Origin: GAS368 sp965227745
GTDB lineage: Bacteria; Verrucomicrobiota; Verrucomicrobiia; Opitutales; Opitutaceae
Assembly (NCBI GenBank): GCA_965227745.1
Contig: OZ245769.1
Location: 3,844,001 to 3,908,000 of the forward strand
DNA length: 64,000 bases
Reading direction: 5' to 3'
A program made the position numbers and the translations under genes. Below the pieces are notes generated by a model. That model had not been told where the DNA came from, searched no databases, and saw only the letters and a program-made list of their open reading frames with translations. This document shows positions 49,265 to 57,750 of the stretch, one piece after another (within the stretch, counting starts at the first letter, position 1; each line of letters begins with the position of its first letter).

Positions 49265-50395
49265 ATGCCAGCCTTAAGTCTATCGCCAGCCTTCTCGATT
49301 TTCGCGACTTTTTCGCGGCTGTCTTCGCCGCAGCCGGTGCATACCTTTATCCGAGCGACGGGGTATAAACTGCGCCCGCCGCGCCCGGTGGCGCACGAGG
49401 CGACTGTGACGCGCGCGCAGGACGAAGTCCTCGCCAGTGGCCGCGCCCAGCCCCACCAAGGTGCGACCGTGCTTTGCGAGCGCCGCCTCGGCAGCATCCC
49501 GACGATTGTGCTCGGAGGCTTTGTGCCGGATGCGACGGAACAGGTTTTCTTGCTGCGCGGCTTTCTGCTGCGGCGCGGCACGGTGTACTTCATCAACTAT
49601 CCGCGCACGGGCTTCTCGATGGATCTGGTCTGCGCGCAGCTCGATGATCTCGTGGAAGAACTGAACCGCGTGCACGGGCAGCGCCCGGTGTTTTTTGGCG
49701 TCAGCTTCGGTGCCGGCGTGGTGCTCGAGTGGCTGCGTCGCGCGCGTGCGGCGGGGCGCAATCCCGAGCTCGGCGGCTCCGTCTTGGTCAGCCCCGTAGC
49801 GTGCGCCGCGGATATCGTCGTTCCCGGCGAGGCCAAGGCCTCGACGCTCATCGGCCGCGCGCTCAAGCCCTACCTCGATGCCGGAGTCGGCGGCGGCCAC
49901 GCCATCGACCCCAGCGTGATGGATAAGTCGAAGGCGATCTTCGCCAAAATGTTCGAGGCCGGCGCGCAGAACCGCGAAGCCCTGCGCCTGCTCATGACCG
50001 TGAGCGAGCTCCGCCACGTGCGCGACAGCGTGCTCAACGCGATCCAGATGATCGACCTCACCGGCGCCTGCGAACGCGTCAATGCCCTGCGCGTGATGCC
50101 GCCGCTCTCACCCTTTATCTCACCGGAGCAACTCCCGCTCAGCGAAGCGCCCACGCTCGTGCTGTACGCGGAAAAAGAGACGGCCGTGCTCGCGGCCAAT
50201 TCGCCGACGCGCGCGGCCTTCGAGTCGGCGCTGCGGGCCTTTTTCCCGCGCGGCGAGCTGCGCGTCGTCGCCTCCGAGGATGGCACGAGCCCCGTGCAGC
50301 ACGCGTCCTTGATTTTCCACTACTTCCAGTTTTTGCCCTTGGTCACGGGTTTTTATCGGGGGCTAAAAACGGGTAAGTTCTCGCTGGCGGCGTGA
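49265..50395 (+). CDS. alpha/beta hydrolase
   Basis: A 376-residue serine hydrolase-like protein. The nucleophile elbow is PVFFGVSFGAGVVLEWLRRA with S147 from ATG 49265. IPTIVLGGFVPDATEQVFLL is the preceding strand, which would supply the oxyanion hole, and INYPRTGFSMDLVCAQLDDL follows. Acid and histidine candidates are in TLVLYAEKETAVLAANSPTR and DGTSPVQHASLIFHYFQFLP. The end is a short hydrophobic tail. It is 51 bp upstream of the GH3-type gene on the same strand, so the two likely work together, for example with one releasing and the other activating a carboxylic acid. That link is inference. Confidence 0.8.
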   Translation: MPALSLSPAFSIFATFSRLSSPQPVHTFIRATGYKLRPPRPVAHEATVTRAQDEVLASGRAQPHQGATVLCERRLGSIPTIVLGGFVPDATEQVFLLRGFLLRRGTVYFINYPRTGFSMDLVCAQLDDLVEELNRVHGQRPVFFGVSFGAGVVLEWLRRARAAGRNPELGGSVLVSPVACAADIVVPGEAKASTLIGRALKPYLDAGVGGGHAIDPSVMDKSKAIFAKMFEAGAQNREALRLLMTVSELRHVRDSVLNAIQMIDLTGACERVNALRVMPPLSPFISPEQLPLSEAPTLVLYAEKETAVLAANSPTRAAFESALRAFFPRGELRVVASEDGTSPVQHASLIFHYFQFLPLVTGFYRGLKTGKFSLAA

Positions 50396-50446
50396 ATACC
50401 CTTGCCGTTCTCCGCCGGGCAACCTGCCTGAGCATGACCTGCTGAC

Positions 50447-52033
50447 ATGGCCTTGCCCAAAAGCATTTTTACCTTCGGCGCCAACCTGCTCACCGCCGGC
50501 GCCGAGTGGCGATTGCGCCAGAAGAAGAGCGCACCCGGTGCGCAGAAAAAGACCTTCGAGGGGTTGATGACCCAGCTCGCCGCCACGACGTACTGGAAGA
50601 GCGCGGGCATCGTCGCGGGGATGAGCTACGATAGTTTTCAGGCGCGCATCGCGCCGCGGGCGTACGAACAATTTGAGCCCGTGATCGACCGCGTCCGCCG
50701 CGGCGAGGCCGATGTGCTCTGGCCGGGGACCTGCTCGTTTTTCGCCGTCTCCTCCGGCACCACCTCCGGTCGCACCAAGTACCTGCCTGTCACCGAGGCG
50801 ATGCTCGGGCATTTCCGCAAGGCCGGCCTCGACTCCCTGCTCTACTACACCGTGCGCGTGCGCCACGCCGCGATGTTTCGCGGCCGGCATCTGTTTCTCG
50901 GCGGCTCGACCGTGCTCACGCCCATCGAAGAGGTAAAACCCCACGAGGCCTACGCCGGTGACCTGAGCGGCATCACCGCGCTCAATCTCCCGCCGTGGGT
51001 CGAGAAGCATCTCTATGAGCCCGGCGCCACCATCGCGCAGATGAGCGACTGGCCGAAGAAGATCGAGGCCATCGTGCAGCGCACGAAGTCCCTCGACATC
51101 ACGACGCTCGCCGGCATCCCGAGCTGGGTGCTCATCCTCGCTGCCGCGCTCCGTGAGAGCAGCGCCAAGGGCAAACACCGCGTCAGCAACCTCCAAGGCC
51201 TGTGGCCCAACTTCGAGTGCTTCATCCATGGCGGCGTGCCCATCGGGCCTTTCCAAGAGGAGCTGCGCACGGCCCTCGGACCGACGGTTAACTTCCACGA
51301 GGTCTACCCGGCCTCCGAGGCCTTTATCGCCGCGCAGGACGCCGAGCCCATCGCGGGCCTGCGGCTCATGGCGGACGTGGGGATTTTCTACGAGTTCATT
51401 CCCATGGCGGAGTTCGACGACACGCGCCTCGATCAGATGGGCCGCAAGTGCGTGCCCCTCGTCGGCGTGAAGACCGGCGTCGACTACGTGCTCGTGATGA
51501 CGACGCCCGCCGGCCTCGTCCGCTACGTGATCGGTGACGTCGTGCGCTTCATCTCCACCGAGCCGCCGCGCCTCGTCTACGTCGGTCGCACGAAGCTTCA
51601 GCTTAGCGCCTTCGGCGAGCATGTGATCGAAAAGGAAGTCACCGATGCGCTCACCGCGGTCTGCCGCCGCCACGACTGGACCATCGTGAATTTTCACGTC
51701 GCGCCCGTCTTCGTCAATTCCCTCACCGGCCAGAATCGCGGCCGCCACGAATGGTGGATCGAGCTGAAGCCCGGTACCGTCACCACGCCAACCGGCCCGC
51801 AGATGGCGATCGAGCTCGACGCGGAATTGCAGCGCCTCAACGACGACTACGAAGCCAAGCGCAAGGGCGGCGGCCTCGACGCCCCCATCGTCCGCCTCGT
51901 GATGCCGGGCGTCTTCGAACACTGGCAGCGCTTCCGCGGCAAGTGGGGTGGCCAGCACAAGATGCCCCGCTGCCGCAGCGACCGAAACATCGCGGACGAA
52001 CTGGCGCAGATCACGAACTTCGCCCGGGATTGA
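50447..52033 (+). CDS. GH3 auxin-responsive-promoter family adenylating enzyme
   Basis: A 528-residue acyl-adenylate-forming enzyme of the GH3 family. In plants, GH3 proteins join acids such as indole-acetate or jasmonate to amino acids; bacterial members have unknown substrates. The ATP motif is FFAVSSGTTSGRTKYLPVTE (99-118). LWPNFECFIHGGVPIGPFQE, EVYPASEAFIAAQDAEPIAG and GLVRYVIGDVVRFISTEPPR, with the hinge Y-x-x-GD, are the next blocks. The C-terminal domain starts LQLSAFGEHVIEKEVTDALT and ends with KMPRCRSDRNIADELAQI. It follows the alpha/beta hydrolase in an apparent operon. Confidence 0.88.
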   Translation: MALPKSIFTFGANLLTAGAEWRLRQKKSAPGAQKKTFEGLMTQLAATTYWKSAGIVAGMSYDSFQARIAPRAYEQFEPVIDRVRRGEADVLWPGTCSFFAVSSGTTSGRTKYLPVTEAMLGHFRKAGLDSLLYYTVRVRHAAMFRGRHLFLGGSTVLTPIEEVKPHEAYAGDLSGITALNLPPWVEKHLYEPGATIAQMSDWPKKIEAIVQRTKSLDITTLAGIPSWVLILAAALRESSAKGKHRVSNLQGLWPNFECFIHGGVPIGPFQEELRTALGPTVNFHEVYPASEAFIAAQDAEPIAGLRLMADVGIFYEFIPMAEFDDTRLDQMGRKCVPLVGVKTGVDYVLVMTTPAGLVRYVIGDVVRFISTEPPRLVYVGRTKLQLSAFGEHVIEKEVTDALTAVCRRHDWTIVNFHVAPVFVNSLTGQNRGRHEWWIELKPGTVTTPTGPQMAIELDAELQRLNDDYEAKRKGGGLDAPIVRLVMPGVFEHWQRFRGKWGGQHKMPRCRSDRNIADELAQITNFARD

Positions 52034-52096
52034 GGCAGGGTGAGGACGTGCGCGCCGCCAAAGAGATCGTCGCCGCTCTCCCTACCTCGGATTTTG

Positions 52097-52296
52097 TCAC
52101 AGAGAGCACCGAGCCCAGCCCACAGAGGACACGGAGGAATACCGCCGAGTCCGATCCCCTGGTCGGGACCGTCATTTGCTGGCTCCTGGGTCACAGCAGC
52201 CCGCCCACGGGTTCCATTTCGGCTGCCACGCCAAACATCTCCTCTCAGGCGGTTTTCCTCTATGTCCGCTGTGTCTCCTCCGTGTTCTCTGTGACA
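52097..52296. repeat. CACAGAG-type long inverted repeat after GH3
   Basis: GTCACAGAGAGCACCGAGCC, CCACAGAGGACACGGAGGAA (52117) on the left face TGTGTCTCCTCCGTGTTCTC then TGTGACAAG (52269-52297) on the right, about 140 bases apart. It is the same repeat class as at 19231, 39114 and 59892. Confidence 0.75.
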
Positions 52297-52392
52297 AGAT
52301 TCTGGGCCTAGGGTAACATCCGCACTTTTCCCGCAATTTAATCTAACCGGTCCACTCGGCTGGCACGCGTAGTGCTCACTATCCTCATCCTG

Positions 52393-52488
52393 CCCAAAGC
52401 AGGGTTTTGGGTAGCGTGAACCGGCTGCAAAGCCGGAAAGAAAAAACTGGGGCCGGCGTTAAGGGGTTATCGCCGGCCCCTCCTTTTT
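52393..52488 (+). ncRNA. candidate structured RNA ending in a terminator
   Basis: Three consecutive hairpins lie between the GH3 and EamA genes: CCCAAA-GCAGGGT-TTTGGG (about 52393-52411); CCGGCT-GCAA-AGCCGG (52421-52436), a perfect stem with a GNRA tetraloop; and GGGGCCGGCG-TTAAGGGGTTAT-CGCCGGCCCC (52449-52480) followed by TCCTTTTT, a strong intrinsic terminator. An A-rich linker (AAAGAAAAAA) joins the last two. The last hairpin alone could be the GH3 terminator, but it is 415 bp from that stop codon. The first two hairpins are not needed for termination, which suggests a short independent RNA. I do not recognise a known RNA family. Confidence 0.35.
52449..52488 (+). terminator. Rho-independent terminator
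   Basis: GGGGCCGGCG and CGCCGGCCCC form a perfect 10-bp stem with a 12-base loop, followed by TCCTTTTT. It ends either the GH3 transcript or the candidate RNA at 52393. Confidence 0.9.
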
Positions 52489-52545
52489 GCCCAGAGGGGA
52501 CGATCAGGGCTCCGCCCGATCTCTTTTCGACTTATGTAAGTCGCC

Positions 52546-53427
52546 TTACGTCACAACGATGACGATGGCCGCCACCATGAGCCCGGCACCGGTCAAGCGG
52601 GAGAGCATCGCCCCACGCCCCGCATGGCGCTCGAGATTGCCAAACCAGTGCCCGACCGCCCAGACGAGCACCACGCTCCACAGCCCGCGCGAACTATAGA
52701 CGATATTCGCCGCCGTCGCATCGTTCCACCGGGCCAGAGTGTAGGCAAAGGCGGCGTTGTTCACCGCCAGCAATCCCGCCCCGGGCCTCAGCCACTTCCA
52801 CGTCTCTGCACTGATCTCCCGCAACGGCCCGCTGAAGAACGGCATAAATCCAAAGGAGAGGAGCCCCATCGAGCCAAACATCAGCGGCAAAAACCGCCCC
52901 ACCCCCCACGCCGGTGCCCAATGCTGGGTCAGCACATCGGAAAAGGCGTAGATCGTGGCACTGCACGTCGTTAGGGCGATGGTCATGCCCACACGGCGGT
53001 GCGGAGTGCCGCCGTTCCAGCTCAGGAGCAGCACCGCCACCGCGCACAAGGCCGCCGCCCACCACCAACTCGGCGGAATCTTCACCGCAAACATCACGCT
53101 CGCGATCACCGCCACGAGGATGGACTTCGTGCCCATCACCGGCGTCGTCACCGACACATCGCCATGGCTGATCGCGAGGTAGATGAGCAGTTGCGCGAGG
53201 GTAAACAACAGCCCCGTCACCGCCGGTTGCCAGTAATCCAACAGTGGATGCTCCGTCCCCCCGAGGAACCACAGCGGCGCAAAGCCGATGGCCATCGTGA
53301 GATTGGCCACAAAGGTCGCGCGCCACACGCCCGCCCCGTGGTCCGCCGCCCGCTTCAGGCACAGCGCCCCCACCACATACACAAAGCCGCAGACGAGCGG
53401 AATGAAGAGGTGCGCCGGAAAATTCAT
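52546..53427 (-). CDS. EamA/DMT-type transporter
   Basis: A 293-residue inner-membrane protein with about ten helices in two homologous halves, the drug/metabolite transporter fold. Half one has FIPLVCGFVYVVGALCLKRA and QLLIYLAISHGDVSVTTPVM, the latter being the EamA-characteristic helix end, then GTKSILVAVIASVMF. Half two has MTIALTTCSATIYAFSDVLT, FAYTLARWNDATAANIVYSS and RGLWSVVLVWAVGHWF. The charged loop LERHAGRGAMLSR precedes the last helix. The transported compound is unknown. Confidence 0.85.
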   Translation of the reverse strand: MNFPAHLFIPLVCGFVYVVGALCLKRAADHGAGVWRATFVANLTMAIGFAPLWFLGGTEHPLLDYWQPAVTGLLFTLAQLLIYLAISHGDVSVTTPVMGTKSILVAVIASVMFAVKIPPSWWWAAALCAVAVLLLSWNGGTPHRRVGMTIALTTCSATIYAFSDVLTQHWAPAWGVGRFLPLMFGSMGLLSFGFMPFFSGPLREISAETWKWLRPGAGLLAVNNAAFAYTLARWNDATAANIVYSSRGLWSVVLVWAVGHWFGNLERHAGRGAMLSRLTGAGLMVAAIVIVVT

Positions 53428-53533
53428 CGAAAGGAAACAACAAAGCCGGGCGAAATCCGTCCGGCTTCAACGTCAATCCACCGCCCGCCCGGTACACTGG
53501 GTATCTTTTCGGCGGCAGTGCGCACCAAGCAAA

Positions 53534-53764
53534 GTGACTGCGGCATCCTGCCGCAGAGTCTTCAGAGCCAACCTCGGCCGCAGGCCGACGCTTCAAGGTC
53601 TGCCACGTGAAATATACCAACACGGACGGTTGTGCGCAGTACGCCCCCGCCCACGAAGCCGTCCGAGGTGGACGGCGACCTCCGGGCGCCGTCGGGAGGG
53701 CGACGATAAAAATTACAGCGGCAGCTTAATCTCCCGAAGCCGCCGCTCACAGAGCGCCGTCCCT
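53534..53764. repeat. repeat block: GTGACTGCGGCATCCTGCCG and family B pair
   Basis: GTGACTGCGGCATCCTGCCG at 53534 is identical to 14049, and here GCGGCA-TCC-TGCCGC closes a hairpin. A family B unit AGGTGGACGGCGACCTCCGG (53666) is followed by its degenerate complement CCGCCGCTCACAGAGCGCCG then TCCCT (about 53740-53764). No gene is present in 53428-53774. Confidence 0.8.
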
Positions 53765-53774
53765 CGCGCCCCGC

Positions 53775-54308
53775 TTACTTCAGCAGCGCCAAGACCTTCT
53801 TCTCATACACATCCGCCGGCTCCGCGCCCGTCTTGCGGTCGCGGATCTGGCCTTTGCGATCGATCAGGAAAGTCGTCGGGATGGCATCCATCCCGCCAAA
53901 GGCCGCGACCACGTCGTCGTCGCCCATCACCAGCGAGTAGTTGATCTCGTACTTCTTCGCGAAGGCCTTCACCACGCCCACTCCGGCTTGGTCGAGCGAG
54001 ACGCCCACGATCACGAGGCCGTCTTTGCCGTACTTTTTCACGAGGTCGACGTAGCCGGGAATCTCCGTGCGGCACGGCCCGCACCACGTCGCCCAAAAAT
54101 CGACGACCACGACCTTGTCCTTAAATTGTTCGGAGGTGACGGTCTTGCCATCGAGGTCCTTGAGCTTCCACTTCGGCGCCGGCGACACTACGGGCAACCC
54201 ACCCGCCACCACCTTCTTCTCCGCCGCCATCAGCGGGCGAACCACCGAGCCCACCGCCAGCGCGGCGAGCAACGATCCGAGGACGAGGGCAATGCGGGAA
54301 GATTTCAT
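53775..54308 (-). CDS. TlpA-like exported thioredoxin
   Basis: Periplasmic thiol-disulfide oxidoreductase of 177 residues from ATG 54308. The signal peptide/anchor is SSRIALVLGSLLAALAVGSV. The domain has WKLKDLDGKTVTSEQFKDKV, VVVDFWATWCGPCRTEIPGY with the WCGPC active site, LVIVGVSLDQAGVGVVKAFA and the cis-proline loop GGMDAIPTTFLIDRKGQI. This protein family reduces disulfides, for instance in cytochrome c maturation. An upstream extension to 54395 has no function visible. Confidence 0.92.
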   Translation of the reverse strand: MKSSRIALVLGSLLAALAVGSVVRPLMAAEKKVVAGGLPVVSPAPKWKLKDLDGKTVTSEQFKDKVVVVDFWATWCGPCRTEIPGYVDLVKKYGKDGLVIVGVSLDQAGVGVVKAFAKKYEINYSLVMGDDDVVAAFGGMDAIPTTFLIDRKGQIRDRKTGAEPADVYEKKVLALLK

Positions 54309-54422
54309 AGGGAAAGTGTGTGGAGAGCGTACGAGTAAGAGCGTCCCGGGCAAATTTTCTTCCCAAATATTTCCGGCATCTACCCGCCTGTTCACCTACC
54401 ACCGAGCCCACTCGGCCCCCGC

Positions 54423-55301
54423 CTACTGATAGTAAAAGGTAAACGTCATCTCCTGCTGTGTGCCCAGCACCGCGATCATGTCTTCCGTCCAGTCGCCATA
54501 AGGCGAGCGATCCGTGATGGCGCTCATGCAGGCGCGCGAGGCGGCATCGCTGGCCGTGCTCTTCACATCCACGACTTTCGTAATCGCCCCTTTCGAATCC
54601 ATGATGAACTTCACCGCGACCGTAGAGCCCGACGTCGGATACACCTTGGATTCGGTCAGCAGGCGCTCCCACTGCACCTGCACCGTATCGATCATCCGCT
54701 GAAGGTAAGCTCCATGATTCTTCCACTTTGGATCTGCAGTCGGCCCGATATTCGACGTGCCTGCCAGTCGCTCGTCTAGGATCGTCGGCCTGACTGTCTG
54801 GGTTTTAACCAACGAATCTCGCGGCTGTGGCCGTGTCCGATCGGGCACCGGTCGCATGCTCGCGTCCGATTCGATCCCATACTTTTCCGGCGAGGCCAGT
54901 TTCTTGAGCGATTCCGGCGTGGCCCGCGCCACCGACCACGCCGCGCGTCCGCTCCGCAGGAGCAACCCGTCCGACACCACGTCGCCGCGAAACACATAGC
55001 CCGCCTCCGCTTTCCCGAAATTCAAATCGCTCACGACCACTACGAAGCGATTGCCCGCCAGGGGCTCGATTTTACCCGAGCCATCCGCGCCGTAAAAAGG
55101 CAGTCCGTCCTTCCCCTTCACCAACGCCGTGATCTGTTGATCCTTCACCTTTACCGCGCAAATCACGGTGCCGGTGGAAAAATCCGTCACCGTCCACTCG
55201 CCCTGCAACATCGGCAACGCGAAGTCCGCCGCGCGCAGCGTGGCGCCCGTCACCATCGCCAGCGCCACGGTCACCCAGCCCACTATGCGCGCGAGCTTCA
55301 T
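54423..55301 (-). CDS. exported protein with C-terminal TonB-like domain
   Basis: A 292-residue exported protein: a signal peptide (MKLARIVGWVTVALAMVTGA..LRA), an N-terminal beta-rich part (MLQGEWTVTDFSTGTVICAV, GNRFVVVVSDLNFGKAEAGY) of no family known to me, a proline-containing linker, and a C-terminal segment YLQRMIDTVQVQWERLLTES then STVAVKFIMDSKGAITKVVD and SRACMSAITDRSPYGDWTED. This is the TonB/TolA C-terminal pattern. The stop lies five bases before the LysR regulator's end region on the same strand, so the LysR gene is upstream and they may be co-transcribed. Confidence 0.7.
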   Translation of the reverse strand: MKLARIVGWVTVALAMVTGATLRAADFALPMLQGEWTVTDFSTGTVICAVKVKDQQITALVKGKDGLPFYGADGSGKIEPLAGNRFVVVVSDLNFGKAEAGYVFRGDVVSDGLLLRSGRAAWSVARATPESLKKLASPEKYGIESDASMRPVPDRTRPQPRDSLVKTQTVRPTILDERLAGTSNIGPTADPKWKNHGAYLQRMIDTVQVQWERLLTESKVYPTSGSTVAVKFIMDSKGAITKVVDVKSTASDAASRACMSAITDRSPYGDWTEDMIAVLGTQQEMTFTFYYQ

Positions 55302-55306
55302 GGCGC

Positions 55307-56206
55307 TTAATTCCCCCGCATCTCCGGCAAATCCAGCCCGAGGGTCTCGATGAATTTCTTCATCGCCGGCGTGAGCACGCGGCCCTTGCGGTGGAGGATG
55401 GCGAGCGGGCGGGTGAACTCCTTGCCCTTAAACGGCAGCACCGCGAGCGTGCCCTGCTTCTGCTCCTGGAGCACAGTCGCCTGCGGCACGATGGCGATGC
55501 CGTGGTCGATTTCGACCGCGCGCTTCACCGTCTCGATATTGTCGAACTCCATGACCGGCTCGATCTCGAGCTTGTGCTCGCGGAAGATTTGGTCGACGGC
55601 CTTGCGCGTCGGGATGTCGGGGTCGAAGCCGATGAACTTCTGGTTCGCCAGGTCCTTGATCTCGATTTCCGTCCGCTTGGCGATGGGATGCTGCGGATGC
55701 GCGATGACGACGAGATGATCGTTGCGGAAGGGCAGCACCTCGATCTGGCGCTGCTTCACGGGAAAGGCCACCAAACCGAAATCGACGGCGTTGTGCAGGA
55801 TGTCCTCGTACACGAGATTCGAGCGGCGGTACTCCACGCGCACATTGACCGAGGGGAAGTCGTGCAGGAATTTTTTGATGAAGGGCGGCAGCTCGTGCAG
55901 GCCGATCGAGTAGATGGTCGAGATGCGAATGGTGCCGCTGATCACCTTCTTCATCTCCTGCAATTCCGAGAGGAGTTTCTCGTAGGTGTGCAGCATCTCC
56001 TTGGCCGCGTCGTACACGCGCTGGCCCTCGCGCGTGAGTTGAAATTGCTTCTGGCTCCGGTCGATCAGCAGCGTCTTGAAATGCCGCTCCATCGCCCGGG
56101 CTTGCTGGCTCACGGCGGACTGCGTGATGCCGTTTAACTTGGCTGATTTCGAGAAGCTCTTCGTCTCGACGAGGTCGGCGAATATTTTGAAGTTTTCAAT
56201 TTGCAT
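55307..56206 (-). CDS. LysR-family transcriptional regulator
   Basis: A 299-residue regulator. The N-terminal winged helix is FKIFADLVETKSFSKSAKLN then GITQSAVSQQARAMERHFKT and FQLTREGQRVYDAAKEML. The linker helix and effector domain follow (TIRISTIYSIGLHELPPFIK, VDFGLVAFPVKQRQIEVLPF, IKDLANQKFIGFDPDIPTRK, GIAIVPQATVLQEQKQGTLA). The sequence has lower arginine and more lysine than most neighbours. It is divergent from the PLP homeostasis gene, and a palindrome in the shared upstream region may be its binding site. LysR proteins commonly control themselves and the divergent gene. Confidence 0.92.
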   Translation of the reverse strand: MQIENFKIFADLVETKSFSKSAKLNGITQSAVSQQARAMERHFKTLLIDRSQKQFQLTREGQRVYDAAKEMLHTYEKLLSELQEMKKVISGTIRISTIYSIGLHELPPFIKKFLHDFPSVNVRVEYRRSNLVYEDILHNAVDFGLVAFPVKQRQIEVLPFRNDHLVVIAHPQHPIAKRTEIEIKDLANQKFIGFDPDIPTRKAVDQIFREHKLEIEPVMEFDNIETVKRAVEIDHGIAIVPQATVLQEQKQGTLAVLPFKGKEFTRPLAILHRKGRVLTPAMKKFIETLGLDLPEMRGN

Positions 56207-56238
56207 GATTAGACCAAGTTGTGGCGCTCATCCTAACA

Positions 56239-56256
56239 TAACGGCCCTTGCCGTAA
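56239..56256. promoter_or_regulatory. candidate LysR operator
   Basis: TAACGGCCCTTGCCGTAA contains the perfect inverted repeat ACGGC-CCTT-GCCGT, 33 bp upstream of the LysR start codon. AT-rich sequence follows (GATTAATTAGATTCTCTTAA). The position and symmetry fit a LysR autoregulatory site. Binding is inference. Confidence 0.45.
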
Positions 56257-56422
56257 ATGATTAATTAGATTCTCTTAACTAACGTCAACCCACGCCCGCA
56301 CGCAAGGATCGGCGGAAGTTGCGAGGATTGGCCTCCGAAACGCTACAGGCTCTGCTTCCCGCCATTCCCTCCGGCCCGCCGCCCCGCCCTCCGCTCTTCC
56401 TTTCCCTCCACTTCGCTCCGCC

Positions 56423-57136
56423 ATGCTCCCCACTTACGAGGAATTCGCCCGCCGCGCCGATGCCATCCGCGCGCAGATCGCCGCCGCCTGCGCCTCCGCC
56501 GGTCGCGACCCCCAGGGCGTGGAGCTTCTCGCCGTCACCAAGACCCATCCCGCCGCCGCCGCCGACTACGCGGCGCGTTACGGCCTCGCTGGCGTCGGCG
56601 AAAATCGCGTCCAGGAGGGCATGGAAAAGCGCCCCCTCTCCTCCCCGGCCGCAGCCGCCCTGCGCTGGGAGCTGATCGGGCACTTGCAATCGAACAAATC
56701 GAAACTCGCCGCCCAGCACTTCGACCGCGTGCAGAGCGTCGATAGCGAAAAACTTCTCAACCATCTCGACCGCGCCGCCGCCGAGCTCGGCAAGACCCTC
56801 CCCGTCCTCCTCCAGATCAATGCTGGCGACGACCCCGCGAAATTCGGCGCCGATCTCGCCGACGGCCCGCGCCTGCTCGAGGCCGCGCTTGCGAAGAAAA
56901 ACCTCCGCGTCGAGGGCCTCATGACCATCGCCCCCCTCGGCGCCACGCCCGAGGAGACCACCGCGCACGCGCAGCGCACCTTTGCGAATCTCCGCACGCT
57001 GCGCGACGACCTCGCCGCTCGTTTCGGCACGCCGCTCCGCGAGCTTTCCATGGGCATGACCAGCGACCTCGCCCTCGCGGTCGCCGCCGGCAGCACGATG
57101 GTGCGCGTCGGCACCGCCCTCTACGGCACGCGCTAA
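56423..57136 (+). CDS. yggS: YggS-type pyridoxal phosphate homeostasis protein
   Basis: A 237-residue cytoplasmic PLP-binding protein of the YggS/PROSC family that buffers free PLP and has no known enzyme activity. GVELLAVTKTHPAAAADYAA holds the PLP lysine (VTKTHP). FGENRVQE-equivalent VGENRVQEGMEKR, RWELIGHLQSNKSKLAAQHF, RVQSVDSEKLLNHLDRAAAE and LRELSMGMTSDLALAVAAGS followed by TMVRVGTALYG are the family signatures. ATG 56423 is proper. It is divergent from the LysR gene. Confidence 0.95.
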   Translation: MLPTYEEFARRADAIRAQIAAACASAGRDPQGVELLAVTKTHPAAAADYAARYGLAGVGENRVQEGMEKRPLSSPAAAALRWELIGHLQSNKSKLAAQHFDRVQSVDSEKLLNHLDRAAAELGKTLPVLLQINAGDDPAKFGADLADGPRLLEAALAKKNLRVEGLMTIAPLGATPEETTAHAQRTFANLRTLRDDLAARFGTPLRELSMGMTSDLALAVAAGSTMVRVGTALYGTR

Positions 57137-57274
57137 ACCACCGCCCAACCCCTAAACACGCCTCCCCCTTTGCTTGTCATCGCGAAGTGCGCACCGCGCA
57201 CCGTGGCGATCCAGCCAAATCTTGCCGTCGCGAGGCGACCCACCTCGTCACAATCCGAATTTAAACGCGCCCGC

Positions 57275-57637
57275 ATGAAAAAACTGCGTCCCGTCCAGTG
57301 GATTCATCTGTTCGGCCTCGCCGTTTTGCTCGTCGGCCTCACGAGCGCGACGTCCATTTACATTTACCAAGGCCACGAGACTTACCGCGGCGAGATCCTG
57401 CGCTACGAGGTCGAGGGCGGTCGCAGCTATCCCGTCTACGCGCAGGACAATAAATCGTTTCGCACGTCCTCGCAGGCCATGGGCGGCAGCGCCATGGAAA
57501 TCACCAACGACTTCCGCTTTTGGCTCCGGTCTCTCGCCTACGGCAAGCGCAAAGCCTACACGGTCGCCGTCGTCGCGGGTCTGGTTTGCTTCCTCTGTTT
57601 TTGGGTGCCGAGTTACCTGCGCTACGATGTCGCGTGA
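57275..57637 (+). CDS. small membrane protein, unknown
   Basis: A 120-residue protein with two hydrophobic helices, WIHLFGLAVLLVGLTSATSI near the start and AYTVAVVAGLVCFLCFWVPS near the end, with an outward polar loop between them (HETYRGEILRYEVEGGRSYP). No family is recognised. ATG 57275 (MKKLRPVQ) has the usual positively charged beginning. The upstream gap carries a GCGATCCAG-type phrase seen in dispersed repeats of many bacteria. Confidence 0.68.
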   Translation: MKKLRPVQWIHLFGLAVLLVGLTSATSIYIYQGHETYRGEILRYEVEGGRSYPVYAQDNKSFRTSSQAMGGSAMEITNDFRFWLRSLAYGKRKAYTVAVVAGLVCFLCFWVPSYLRYDVA

Positions 57638-57750
57638 TCCCACTCGTACCGCTGCGTACGAGAGAGGGATACTTCCTAGGCGCAGTCGGGAGCAGTAGGT
57701 GTATCTTCCCCTTGCTCCTCACTCCGCGCGGACCAACGTCACCGCCCGAC

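Noticed and set aside
52393..52488. c-di-GMP (GEMM) riboswitch
   Set aside because: The phrase GCTGCAAAGCCGG recalls the GEMM core GCAAAGCC, but the second conserved helix and GGTAGC part are missing and no gene follows on the same strand.
57520..57750. N-terminal extension of the 57751-58695 protein
   Set aside because: The added residues overlap the preceding gene's end out of frame and are arginine/leucine-rich; GTG 57751 begins a signal peptide instead.
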